Source: Adenophora triphylla var. japonica
Lineage: Eukaryota; Streptophyta; Magnoliopsida; Asterales; Campanulaceae
DNA length: 64,000 bases
NCBI GenBank assembly: GCA_022495995.1
Contig: JAFEMH010002517.1
Coordinates: 248,001-312,000, forward strand
Direction: 5' to 3'
The position numbers and the translations under genes are program-made. Under the pieces are notes generated by a model. That model saw nothing but the letters and a program-made list of their open reading frames with translations. It was not told the DNA's origin and did not search any database. This document shows positions 54,401 to 64,000 of the stretch, piece after piece (position 1 is the first letter of the stretch; every line of letters starts with the position of its first letter).

Positions 54401-57400
54401 AAATGTGATGAGCCAATTCTAAACTGGCACGTCACCGGGGGACCAGTTGTTGATGAAGACTTCATGATCAAAGAGCTTGGGTGTACTCCCTATCCCCACA
54501 GGAAGATAGGCCATATAGCTTTCACTTTAGAGTCAGGCTCCACCTCTGATGAACTCACTCAAGAGGAAATTGAGGCGGTGGCCAAACATGTATTTCCTTA
54601 CTTCCTTAACGAAAACTTTGATCTTTCCGAGTACCCTGAGATTGCTAACATCGTGAATAATGAATTAACTAATAATAATCAATATAATGAACAAGTTAAT
54701 AATGAATCATACTATGAGATAGACCAAGAAAATGAACAAATTTTAAAAGAATTAGCAAAGCAAGTAGGTCGTTGTGGAAAGAATGGCCCCGTTGACAATG
54801 AAGAAATGCAAACGGTTAATATCCGGACAACAGAAGATCCCAGAGAAACAAAGATCGGCAACTTCTTCAAGGGGGAAGACAGGGAAACCTTAACGCAGCT
54901 CCTCAAAGAATATGTTGACGTCTTCGCTTGGTCCTACAAAGATATGCCTCGGTTAAATCGGTCGATCGTAGAACACAAAATACCGCTACTACCCAACGCC
55001 AAACCAGTCAAACAGAAACTACATAGAATTAACCCCAAATGGTCAATGCAAGTAAAAGAAGAGATCATGAAACTCTTGAACGTAGGGTTTATCAAGGTGA
55101 TCGAGTATCCGAAATGGCTAGCCAATACAGTACAAGTAGCCAAATCAAATGGGAAAATATGAGTCTGTGTTGACTTTAGAGACCTGAACAAGGCGTCCCC
55201 TAAAGATGACTTCCCGCTACCGAACATAGACATGTTGGTCGACGCCACCGCAGCATACGAAGTCCGCTCATTTGTAGATGGCTTCGCAGGGTATAACCAA
55301 ATTCTCATGGCAGAAGAAGACCAACACAAAACAACGTTCACCACGCCTTGGGGGACGTTCTGTTATACGGTCATGCCGTTTGGTCTGAAAAACGTTGGGG
55401 CTACTTATCAAAAGGCAGTCACAACGCTGTTTCACGACATGATCCACAAAGAAATAGAGGTATATGTGGACGACATGATTATCCACTAAAAGGGGACAGA
55501 TGGTCAGCACTTCAGAGATCTCAGAAAATTCTTAAATCGACTGAGACAATACAAAATGAGGCTCAAACCCGCGAAATGCTCATTCGGGGTGGTCAAAGGG
55601 ACGGTCCTAGGATACATGGTCACCGAACGTGGCATAGAAGCGGATCCCGCCAAGATAAAGGCCATCATAGACATGCCTCCACCCAGAACAGAGAAAGAAG
55701 TAAAGGGATTCATGGGCAGACTCCAATACATCAGTCGATTCATCAATTAAATGACTACGATGTGCGATCCTATCTTCAAGCTACTTAAGAAAAATGCACC
55801 TCAAGAATAGACCGAGGAATGTCAAGAAGCGTTCGAGGAAGTTAAGCACTACTTAACCTCCCCACCCATCCGGGTTTCACCACACAAGGAAAAACCCTTA
55901 AAACTATACCTCACGGTTACTGACAATGCGCTAGGGGCTATGCTCGCTCAAGAACAGCCAGCTTTGCACACTTTGTCAGCCACAGATTCCAAGGCAGCGA
56001 AATCAATTACTTCCCACTCGACAAGTCTTGCGCTGCTCTTGTCTGGGTAACACAGAGACTAAAGCACTACATGGAAGCCTTCCCGGTTCGTCTAATAGCA
56101 CGAATGGATCCTTTGAAATACATCCTAGACAAATCAAATTTGTCTTCGCGACTGGCTAAGTGGTATTTCATGCTCGCGGGATATGATATCACTTACGTCA
56201 CTCAGAAATCCATCAGAGGCAGTGTATTCGCAGATCAGTTGGCCGAATTTCCTTGCGACGAAGTGAAGGGGGAAGACCCGTGATTCCCCGATGAGGACAT
56301 CATGAGTATAGAAGACGAAAATAAGTGGCAAATATTTTTTGATGGCGCAGCCAATAAGAAAGGTTTCGGCATCGGAATGTTGTTAGTGGATCCCGACGAT
56401 ATCTATACTCCACTAGCAATACGTCTTGTCTTTGATGCCACCAATAACACGGCCGAATATGAAGCTTGCATAGCGGGACTCGAAGCAACCCTAGAACGCA
56501 ACGTAATCAAACTTGAGGTATTTGGGGACTCCCAGTTGACCATCAACCAGACACTGAAAAAGTGGAGGACCCAAGATCCGACCCTTCAAAGATACAATGC
56601 CCACCTCCAAGAGTTGGTGCAACAATTCCAAGATGTCTCATTCCACTATCTTCCTAGAGACAAAAACCGGTTTGCTGACGCATTGGCTACACTTGCTTCC
56701 TTGGCTGAAATCCCTGCAGGAAAGACAGTAAAACCCTTCAAAATAACCCGACGAGCAACTCCTGCCTACTGCGCCGTCATAGACCTCCATGACTGCAAAG
56801 ACAAGTGGTTATCTGAATGCACCACCATCGAAGACTCCAAAAAGAAACCAGGGTACTATGACATTTTGAATTTCATCCTAGATGGAACCATTTCGCCTGA
56901 GGCCGACAAGAAAACTCAGATTACCCTTAAGAGGCTGGCATCTAACTACGTCATCATTGCTGGCCGTCTATTCAAAAAATACTCCCAAGGGAACCTCCTT
57001 TGCGCCACCGAAGAAGAGGCCCAAGAAATAATGGACCATGTTCATCAAGGAGTATGTGGAACCCACATGAGCGGAAACATGCTCGCCAAAAAGATCATCA
57101 GACAAGGGTACTTTTGGTTAACCATGGAAGCCGACTGTACCAGCATGGTCAAAAAATGCCATAAGTGTCAGATACACACCAACCTTCAGCACGCACCGCC
57201 TTCCCTGCTATATCCTATGACATCCCCTTGGCTGTTCTCAACATAGGGCATAGATGTGATTGGAAAGGTTACACCCGCAGGAGCCAACGGGCACTGTTTC
57301 GTCCTAGTAGCCATCGACTATTTCACTAAATGGATGGAGGCTGCCTCCTACAAAGTTTTGAACGCCAGAAAGGTAGCAGAATTCATCAAGCACAACATCA

Positions 57401-58097
57401 TCTGCCGATACGGGGTCCCACAAGAGATGATATCTGATAATGGCTCCCATTTCGAGAAAGAAACCGACCGCCTCTTAACAGAGTACAAAATTGTGAGGTA
57501 TGTCATAAGTCATCTCCTTACAGGCCTCAAACGAATGGAGTAGTTGAAGCCGCAAACAAAACGATCGAAACCATCATCAGAAAAATGGCAGTCACTGGGA
57601 AGGACTGGCCCGACAAACTACTCTTCACACTTTGGGGATACCGCACTTCGATCCGAAGAGCTACATGGAGGACTCCATACGCTCTCACATACGGAATGGA
57701 AGTTGTTCTACCAATAGAATTGGAAATACCGTCACTAAGGGTTCTCCTAGAAAACCAAGTGAATGAAGTTGACTGGTTAGAAAGCAGACACGAAGAGCTA
57801 GCCCTGCTAGACGAAAGAAGGTTGAGAGCAGCCGAGCACACTCAAGGTTACCAAAGAAGAATGGCAAGAGCTTTCAACAAAATGGTCAAGACAAGAAACA
57901 TCAGAGTAGGCGACCTGGTTCTCCGCGAGCATCGTCCTGGACCTTTCAATCCTCTAGGCAAGTGGGGACCAAGATAGATAGGACCCTACGTTGTTAAGAA
58001 GATATTCTCTGGGGGAGCCCTTCAGCTAGTGGACTTAGACGGAAATAAACTACCGAAGCCGGTCAACATGGACAAGCTCAAAAAGTACTTCGCGTGA
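51462..58097 (+). pseudogene. Element C gag-protease-G-patch-RT-RNaseH-aRNaseH-integrase polyprotein, decayed
   Basis: ATG 51462 (MSGIDEIPGDETLSEN). One frameshift near 51590 leads into the main frame. In order: Ser/Lys-rich linker; Gag (FNGTTCPKSHLETYSWAM, 51950-52290); zinc knuckle FCKYHNFTSHDTNSC (52680); protease ILIDNGSAINVLP (53345); G-patch-like MMQAKGYFPGLGLGKHLQGI (53838); RT with VCVDFRDLNKASPKDDFPLP, MPFGLKNVGATYQ and YVDDM (55465); RNase H start LYLTVTDNALGAMLAQ, then a frameshift near 55960; archaeal-type RNase H FFDGAANKKGFGIGMLLVDP...NNTAEYEACIAGLEA (56335-56500); integrase zinc finger and DDE core VAIDYFTKWMEAA, VPQEMISDNGSHFEK. A frameshift near 57510 precedes the tail ending at TGA 58095-58097. 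Premature stops lie at 52307, 53807, 53984, 55160, 55487, 55748, 55808, 56281, 57244 and 57975. The copy is dead but complete in domain order. Confidence 0.92.
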
Positions 58098-58262
58098 CTT
58101 GGCCTCTTAAAAAGAAAAAATGCTCGCTAGGCTGAAAATCCCGAAGGGGACGGCCTAGGAAAAACTTAGAGCTTGCACAAGAAAAGAAGCCCGCTAGATT
58201 GAAAACCTGAAAGGGCGGTCTAGGAAAAAGCCAGGGTGTGCATAAAAAAAAAAGAGGAAGCC

Positions 58263-58280
58263 TTGTCTCGCGCGAGACTA
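58263..58280 (+). promoter_or_regulatory. Single C-family palindrome downstream of pol
   Basis: TTGTCTCGCGCGAGACTA: the core GTCTCGCGCGAGAC is a perfect 14-bp palindrome, the best version of the C-family motif in the window. Confidence 0.8.
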
Positions 58281-58325
58281 GCCTTCGGCCAGAAATCGAA
58301 ATATTGTCCTTTTTCTCTAAAAAAT

Positions 58326-58398
58326 GAACTACGTTAGACCTGAGCCTCTTATTTAATTGCTGTAAAAGAGGAACATAGGCAGCCTTCGGGTTCGGTCC
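58326..58398 (+). promoter_or_regulatory. GAACTACG hairpin, copy C2
   Basis: GAACTACGTTAGACCTGAGC, inner stem CCTCTT/AAGAGG with a longer loop, then AACATAGGCAGCC and GGTTCGGTCC. Confidence 0.72.
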
Positions 58399-58605
58399 AA
58401 TCAAATAAATAAATCAAATTTTGTCCATTTATTAATCAAATGCATTCTATTAATATAAAAGGGAAATCCTAACCACAACGACTATTTGCTAAGCTAACCA
58501 TCTTGAAAAAATATATAATAAAACTAGCGGTCTATCAAAGCAATCTCATGGTACTCTCTAGGATCTAGCCTTTCATTGACTTGGTAGGCCGGCGGACATG
58601 ATCAC

Positions 58606-61324
58606 TGTGAGGACCTCAACCCGGAACCTAACCCGTGTCCCGAGCTAGAGCGTCCTCAATAGAACTCAAACTACCTAAACTTTTTAAAACTTTGATTTAA
58701 CTTACAACTTAAACATACTGAACATAACCATTTCAAAATAACTTCATTCCTCTCTACATGGGAGGAAGAGTTGAATAACTTTAAAAGTAACAACCTGTTT
58801 TAATTACAAAAGACTTTGGTTATAACGTAGAAACTAAGTTTTACACACACAAACTCCATAAATGAATTATACCAAAATACATCTTCTACGCCAACCTATA
58901 TGTACCCTGACAATCCCAAAATACCACGTCCAAACTCCTTTCCGTCCTCACTTGGCCGGTCCGCCTGTCTCAGGATCTAAAAACATTAAAGGGAGAGGGG
59001 TGAGAATAAATCTCAGCAAGCTATTATGAATGTAGCAATATGCCAAGTAAGATGCAACACATAACAAAGTACATCTCACATATTGGTAAAACAATAAACA
59101 CCTTCCGTTACCTTTGTTTACCTTTCCCGTCTGAATCATAAGTCGTACCACTGTGGAAGTAAATACTCCACTTATTCTGTGAATGCATATCCACCAGAAT
59201 CAATATCATATAACCGAGATAGTTATGATTATAACTCATCTCCTGTGAACTGCTTAGGCATATTCACATATTATAAGACCCGTGTTCCAGGGAACCATAT
59301 AAGATAGTAGCAACTCTGTAAGGCTTTTGGCTCAATACAGACGCTATAACCCCAGTCTGTGGCCACAGAGGGGGAGAGGTCACAGGTATAATGTAATCCG
59401 AGCACCTTATGGAATAATTTCTCATAAGTGATCGTATTCCATTATACCCCCAAAGATCAGCTGATATAAACACGCTCAAGCACATAATAGATACTTGAAA
59501 TAACCTCCACCAAAGGAATAATAATATATCAACATGGTAATGTATACTCATGCTAAGTCAATACCATAGTGCAACATTCATTTAACACACTATACATAGT
59601 ACCATCAATGAATATGAATCCAAGTAAGGTACAATATAATCATATCCACACTTGGGATAACCATGCAACCATAAAATGAACATATCCACCCTTGGGATAA
59701 CAATGCAACCATATAATGAACATATCCATACTTGGGATAACAAGTTAACAACATAGTATATATAAATCCACACTTTGGATAATAATGAAACAATGTGATA
59801 AATACACATTCCCAAACTAGCACGATAGGGTAACATACAGCTTCTACACTATTCAAACCAATCACCAAGGATATGGGCAAGTAAGGCCACTATGTATCAT
59901 AAACCATTCCTACATAGTCATTATACAACCTCGAATAACCTTAATAAAAGTTCAAGATCTACTTCCAATGTTTGAACTACTTTGGTGAAGTTACTAATCA
60001 AGCCTATTAACCATTTTCCGGACAATATTTAAACCACTTCCACTAATCCATTTTGGTCCAATAAGACGTCATTGTGTAGCCAAAGTATTCTATTTTAATC
60101 TAGGTTAAAGAGGTTTCATTTTAGTTCTAGTTTGAATAGGTTTAAACAGCTCTAAAGTTGGTTCAAAGTCACCAGGTCAGGGCACGACTCGTGCCCATTT
60201 GACCTTCCCCAGAATCATGCGTCCCCAGAAGGCACGAATTCAGCTTAAACTTGATCACGACTCGTCCCCTCCTCAGGCATGACTCGTGCCACAGGGCACG
60301 ACTCGTGACCTGAGCCCAGAATTCAGAACAGACTTAAAAATTCTTCAGCAACCCAACCAAATTGTTCCAAACTAAATTTCCCCTGTTTTGTAAACCTAGA
60401 AGGGCTTACTAAACTTCATCCTTTTCATACTAAATCGTTTAAACCCCAAAATAGCATAAACCTAGATCATTTACAACTTGATTTCCCATCCATTTCACTA
60501 CCACATTTCAAGTTTAATCTTCTTAATCTAACTCAACCCATTTTCTTACACTCTTACTCAACTTCCATGAACAACAACATTATTCTATGTCATTAACCAA
60601 TTCTTCAACTCCAAGAAGGGTTCCAAAGCATCAATCAACCATTATAATAACAATAACAACATCAATAGTTCATGAACATTTAATGAAGGGAAAGTCATAA
60701 TAACTCACCTTAGAATTATGAGATGGATTAAGGATTTTCTTGGCTTGATAAGCTTCCCTAGTTGCCCCGAACACAAAAGTACACCCGGATTGTAAAATGG
60801 AGAAGGATTGAATGCCCCAAGAACTTGGAAAGGGGTGGTCTTCAAGAAGGAGCTTCCATGGAAATTATTGGAAAAGAATGAAGGAGGATAATGGAGGAGT
60901 ATGGGGAATGATTGATTAATTGAAGGAGAATAATAGAAAAGATGGGGGAAGTATGGGTGAAGTTTGACTAAGAAAATGGTGGGGAGGAAAAGAGGGAATA
61001 TGGCCCCCTATGCTATAATAAATGGAAACTTCCCAATTTAAACATTTAAGCCCCTAAATTTCCAAGGAATGAAATTAAACCTTCTACTTCTCTCCTCTAC
61101 ACAAGTACCACCCAACTACTCATAATTTATTTATTTTCAATTAATATACCACAACAAAATACTTTAACTTATTTCCATTTTATCCTAAGCTTTAGAATTA
61201 TTTCACAATCACCTCATTTTAACATAGGAAAATCAAGGACACAAAATGAACGCATAAAGTCAACAATAATATAAAAAGCATATAATATGATACTAAAATA
61301 GTTCCTAGGGTTAGGGTCGTTACA
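58606..61324 (-). repeat. Solo LTR E (2.7 kb) inside PMD2, perfect 5-bp target duplication
   Basis: The minus strand starts TGTAACGACCCTAACCC and ends GAGGTCCTCACA. ATCAC flanks both sides (58601-58605 and 61325-61329). The TGTAACGACCC start is common in plant Ty3/gypsy chromovirus LTRs, but the lineage is a guess. It has no internal region or ORF. Degenerate CTTGGGATAACAATGCAACC repeats lie near 59640-59800 and GCACGACTCGTGCC palindromes at 60180-60310. Confidence 0.88.
60180..60310. promoter_or_regulatory. GCACGACTCGTGC palindromes in solo LTR E
   Basis: GGGCACGACTCGTGCCC (60180-60196) is a perfect palindrome around one base. At least three weaker copies (ATCACGACTCGTCCCC, GGCATGACTCGTGCCA, GGGCACGACTCGTGACC) follow by 60310. 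It is a fifth family-specific core in the same layout as in the other LTRs. Confidence 0.75.
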
Positions 61325-62785
61325 ATCACCCCCGTCATCTCGATCTCTCTTGCGCTTTGGACCCTTCGAAGCAGAACATCCTTCGAGGCGAGTGAAAACA
61401 GATCCCAAAAGCCTTTTGAAGACATTGGGCCTATCCAAGGCTTGCATCTTTCCGGGGAGACCCTTACCTCGTCGCTCGTACCAATCCCCATCAAGAAAAT
61501 CTTGGGTTGGATCAGTCCGTACATTAGCAGGATCAGACTGGGCCTCACTCCTTCTCAAAATACTGCTCCCCACGAAGGAATCCCCTAACAGTGAAAGCCA
61601 CAGATCATCAATCTTCTCCGCACTTGGGTGACCGGTATGAAGGAACCAATCCAAATACTTGTCAGATAAGAAGACGCTTGCATCAAAAGTCTGAAGGTTT
61701 GACCAGCGATCTCGATTAGTTCCTTCACCCCATGCTTGAGCTAACACCTTCGCAAACTCCACACCGATATAGGACACTTCACGAGAAGCTCCTTCGAAAA
61801 GATAAGTGTCCTGCTGCTGGCCAAACTGACGAAGCACCCGCTTGGGAAAATAAAAGGAAGAATCTCGCAAACCCGGGAGAACAACCCTGTCGAAACCCTT
61901 GGTATTGGCAACATACTTGTTCAGTCTCCAATAAGGTGGACACCAAATAATATCTACAGTGGCGGTTTTTGCAATCAACTTGGCCCACTCATCCACCGAG
62001 AGATCCTTGATCAGCAACTTCCTCAAGTGGTATGTGAATGAGGAATACTCCAACGGAGGATCTACCAACTTGAGATGTTCCCTAAGCCAAATAGTCAACA
62101 AAAGAGGACTCCCTTGAGTCATGGCACCGGTCTTATGCAACTCATCAAGACCATGCAGGGTTTCACCCAAGATTAGCGGGATAATGTTCCTAGAACGTTT
62201 CCTAGCCTGCAGAACGATTTCCACCAATTGGGAGTCAACCAAGCCATCCCTGCACGTGAACAAAACATCTCCGAAAAGAGAAAGGGCCAGAAAGTTTCAT
62301 TTGTAAACATGGAAAACCTCGTCATCTGAATCTCCGCTGAAGCGTTCAGGAAAAGAAGAGCAATCCACCCATCTGCGTCGAACCAACTCATAGCAAGTGT
62401 CAAGGGGGATCCCCAACAATTCATTCAAAGCTTCTGAATGGTTCCTATTGAATTTAGGAACATCGATTTCACCAGTCAAAGGCATATCCAAAATAATGGC
62501 AAATTTCTCAACAGTAGGCACCATCTCATTAAGAGAGAAATTAAAGAGATGAACAGAGGGATCCCAAAATCGAGCAGCACCCTGCAGAAGATTCCAATCC
62601 GGTTGGAGGTTCTTCAAAGTGAAAAGGATTCTGAATCCGAATTCTGCAATAAACTTATTGCGAGATCGATTACGAAACGACCTCACAAAATTTCTTGATG
62701 CATGCTTGAATGCTTCGACTACATAAGATGGCAGAGAAAAATCATCAACAATCATGGATGTTGGGACGATCTCCATGGAAGCCAT

Positions 62786-63314
62786 GGATCACAGGGTTGG
62801 AAAAGAAGGCAAGAATTCGACCATAACAGAATATCTCTAGAGTTTGAGAGGCTAGAATGAGTTATCTGGCCTGACTACAGGGTGTTTATATATAGGAAGA
62901 ACTGACAGAACCCTGTTCGAAGAAGAAAAAGAATTCCTCCTGAGTAGCGTGTCTCGCGCGAGATACCTTGTCCCGCGCGATACATCCCTTAGGCAAATCC
63001 AGCAGCATTCCTGCACAAATAAGCAATCTAGCCCCGACTTGACGAAGCAAGTCTCGAATCCTGCAAATGCAGCTCCCAATATGCAATACAGGCATCAAAA
63101 TCAAGCCCAAAACTTTGACCTAAATGGTCATTTCATTCCACCACCGAAGTCGAGAAAGTTAAAAAATTAATTAGACCTAGGACTAGGAATTAAGAAAATC
63201 TTGTTCTTTTGTGCTACCTACGTGCTACCAGGTACAAGAAAAGAAAAAATTGTCTGGGCCCACCCGGCCAATATTTACAAATTCTCAAAGAAATGAATGG
63301 GGAGAAAAAGGGGG
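62786..63314 (-). other. Spacer between PMD1 and PMD2 of element C
   Basis: Holds the PMD2 promoter (62886-62983) and the 3' flank of PMD1. No further gene is seen. Confidence 0.65.
62886..62983 (-). promoter_or_regulatory. PMD2 (element C) promoter: TCTCGCGCGAGA pair plus TATA box
   Basis: GTGTCTCGCGCGAGATA (62949-62965) and TGTCCCGCGCGATACA (62969-62984) lie about 55 bp upstream, in transcription direction, of the minus-strand box TATATATAA (62886-62894). The core is the same as in LTR C and after pol. Confidence 0.7.
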
Positions 63315-64000
63315 TTATGCCATCAAGTTGCCCGAGCTGTCGGCGCCTCCATCACCTTCACCACCGTTGGGGCTACCGTCCCTCCTTGACCGTTTGGCTC
63401 CACAAGATGGGGTCACTACAGAGGCTACTGTCGACGCCGTCGAAGCCGCCTTTTGAAACAGTCTCTCGGACAGATCAGATACCATAGCCATCAAGCCGGC
63501 CATCCTGCTCGCCCCACGGTTGTAATCAGCCGCGGACATGGTAACCTGATCACAAAAAGAAAAACCCTCAGAAAGGATCAGACATATACACATATATAGA
63601 CGACTCAAGGGACATTAAGAGCAGATAAGTATATCAGTCTTACCGAAGAGGCACCTGAAGGAAGGCAATAACCCTCAGGAATCTGATCCGGGACCGCGAT
63701 ATGGCCCACCATCAGCATGCTTCCCATCATGTACGTATAGATCGGAGGACCATAATCCGGTGCAAAAGGCATAGGACCCGCATACTGTGACGAAGAACAA
63801 GGGGCTGATGAACCTGAGGCTGAGGGAGAGGTAGAAGCTCGAGCACATGAGCGCCTGTCACCCACCACAAGGGGACCCATCAAGCATAGCCATTCACAAG
63901 ATCGGTATAATATCTGTCAGGGATAAAGTGGGTAGGATACATCGCCCTAGGCGGATCCTCTGGCACCCTGTAGGGCAGTAAACCCCGGCCATGCTGAGGG
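63315..64000 (-). pseudogene. PMD1 of element C, 3' part, frameshifted (continues beyond window)
   Basis: From the window edge, one minus-strand frame reads QHGRGLLPYRVPEDPPRAMY then PTHFIPDRYYTDLVNGYA and a stop near 63883. It parallels RQHGHVPPLGAITPQDPPPF in D's PMD1. The next frame continues with a Ser-rich stretch and PPIYTYMMGSMLMVGHIAVP to a donor near 63645. After an intron, the last exon (about 63549-63315) reads VTMSAADYNRGASRMAGLMA through a basic KRSRRDG segment to TAA. D's PMD1 also has a separate last exon with an HNRGW motif and basic tail. The copy is probably dead; the frameshift position is approximate. Confidence 0.65.

Larger units (their letters stand above)
58098..58564 (+). 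other. Spacer between pol of element C and its antisense PMD2
   Basis: Two diverged copies of a repeat of about 67 bp with CTAGG...CCTAG hairpin (58118-58240), one TTGTCTCGCGCGAGACTA palindrome (58263-58278) and one GAACTACG hairpin (58326-58398). It also serves as 3' flank for both convergent genes. Confidence 0.75.
58565..62785 (-). pseudogene. PMD2 of element C: plant mobile domain protein, one nonsense codon, split by solo LTR E
   Basis: Single coding exon on the minus strand: ATG 62785 (MASMEIVPTSMIVDDFSLPS) down to 61325, then, after the LTR, 58605-58565 ending HVRRPTKSMKG and TAG. In total about 500 codons. Motifs are LKNLQPDWNLLQGAARFWDP, FSLNEMVPTVEKFAIILDMP, NIIPLILGETLHGLDELHK, GSPLLLTIWLREHLKL, WCPPYWRLNKYV and a basic C-terminal tail KGPKRKRDRDDGGD. 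A TGA at 62294-62296 interrupts an otherwise continuous frame. D's PMD2 is the homolog. The gene is antisense to, and converges on, pol of element C. A TATA box lies about 100 bp upstream of the ATG. Function is unknown; PMD proteins are linked to silencing pathways and to transposons. Confidence 0.85.
49234..64000 (+). mobile_element. Element C: Tat/Ogre-lineage LTR retrotransposon with antisense PMD genes (3' end outside window)
   Basis: 5' LTR 49234-50212, primer site, leader, decayed gag-pol (51462-58097), short 3' spacer, then antisense PMD2 (62785-58565) and PMD1 (64000-63315). The 3' LTR should lie beyond the window. The second, archaeal-type RNase H between the first RNase H and integrase marks the Tat lineage. 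It is inserted in PMD2 of element D with left flank GTAGC. A solo LTR of the same family lies at 19306-20256. Confidence 0.85.

Noticed and set aside
58606..61324. An independent gene or long non-coding RNA between the PMD2 halves
   Set aside because: The perfect ATCAC duplications and TG...CA ends show an inserted solo LTR, and PMD2 continues on both sides.

Overview
This window is repeat-rich nuclear DNA from a eudicot-type plant. It holds one spliced single-copy gene, then plant DNA transposons and nested LTR retrotransposons. The evidence is GT-AG introns, Stowaway, hAT, PIF/Harbinger and Mutator-like ends, an RTE-type LINE, a Copia remnant and Ty3/gypsy elements of the Tat/Ogre lineage. 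Nothing looks bacterial, viral or organellar.

1-12.6 kb: a minus-strand gene in twelve recognisable exons, with its 3' end outside the window. It encodes an uridine-kinase-like P-loop domain followed by a CYTH/triphosphate-tunnel-type region. Its introns carry two Stowaway MITEs, three hAT-type elements and an RTE LINE, and one intron is about 6 kb long. 12.6-20.9 kb: a deleted Harbinger element (13362-15350), a MULE-like element with opposed tandem arrays (15478-16925), and the 3' end of a minus-strand Copia (18237 to about 20440). The Copia was hit by a Stowaway MITE and a solo LTR.

20.9-64 kb: nested Tat-lineage elements. Element A (20933-32092, +) is a gag-only, non-autonomous element with 2.2-2.4 kb LTRs. 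Element D (32093-49233, minus) survives as a 3' LTR, 3'UTR hairpins, tandem arrays and two antisense plant-mobile-domain (PMD) genes. Element B (34442-44839, +) is a relative of A without a usable gag, inserted in D's minisatellite. Element C (49234 to beyond 64000, +) has a 5' LTR, a decayed gag-protease-G-patch-RT-RNaseH-aRNaseH-integrase ORF and, downstream on the opposite strand, its own PMD2 and PMD1 copies. A 2.7 kb solo LTR (E) splits C's PMD2.

Main observation: C and D share an architecture in which two PMD genes lie antisense between pol and the 3' LTR. The LTR promoters and the three PMD promoters that can be examined carry one or two short, family-specific palindromes just upstream of a TATA box. 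The cores are TCTCGCGCGAGA in C, AAGCC-GTC-GGCTT-like in D, GTCGTGCGAC in B and GTCGTACGAC in A. More copies follow the primer-binding site and fill the R-U5 part of the LTRs. Nine copies of a separate hairpin with a covarying inner stem also recur in the untranslated parts of A, B, C and D. Together these suggest a family-specific cis-element/trans-factor system, which is inference. All coordinates come from reading the sequence by eye; no alignment or database search was run.
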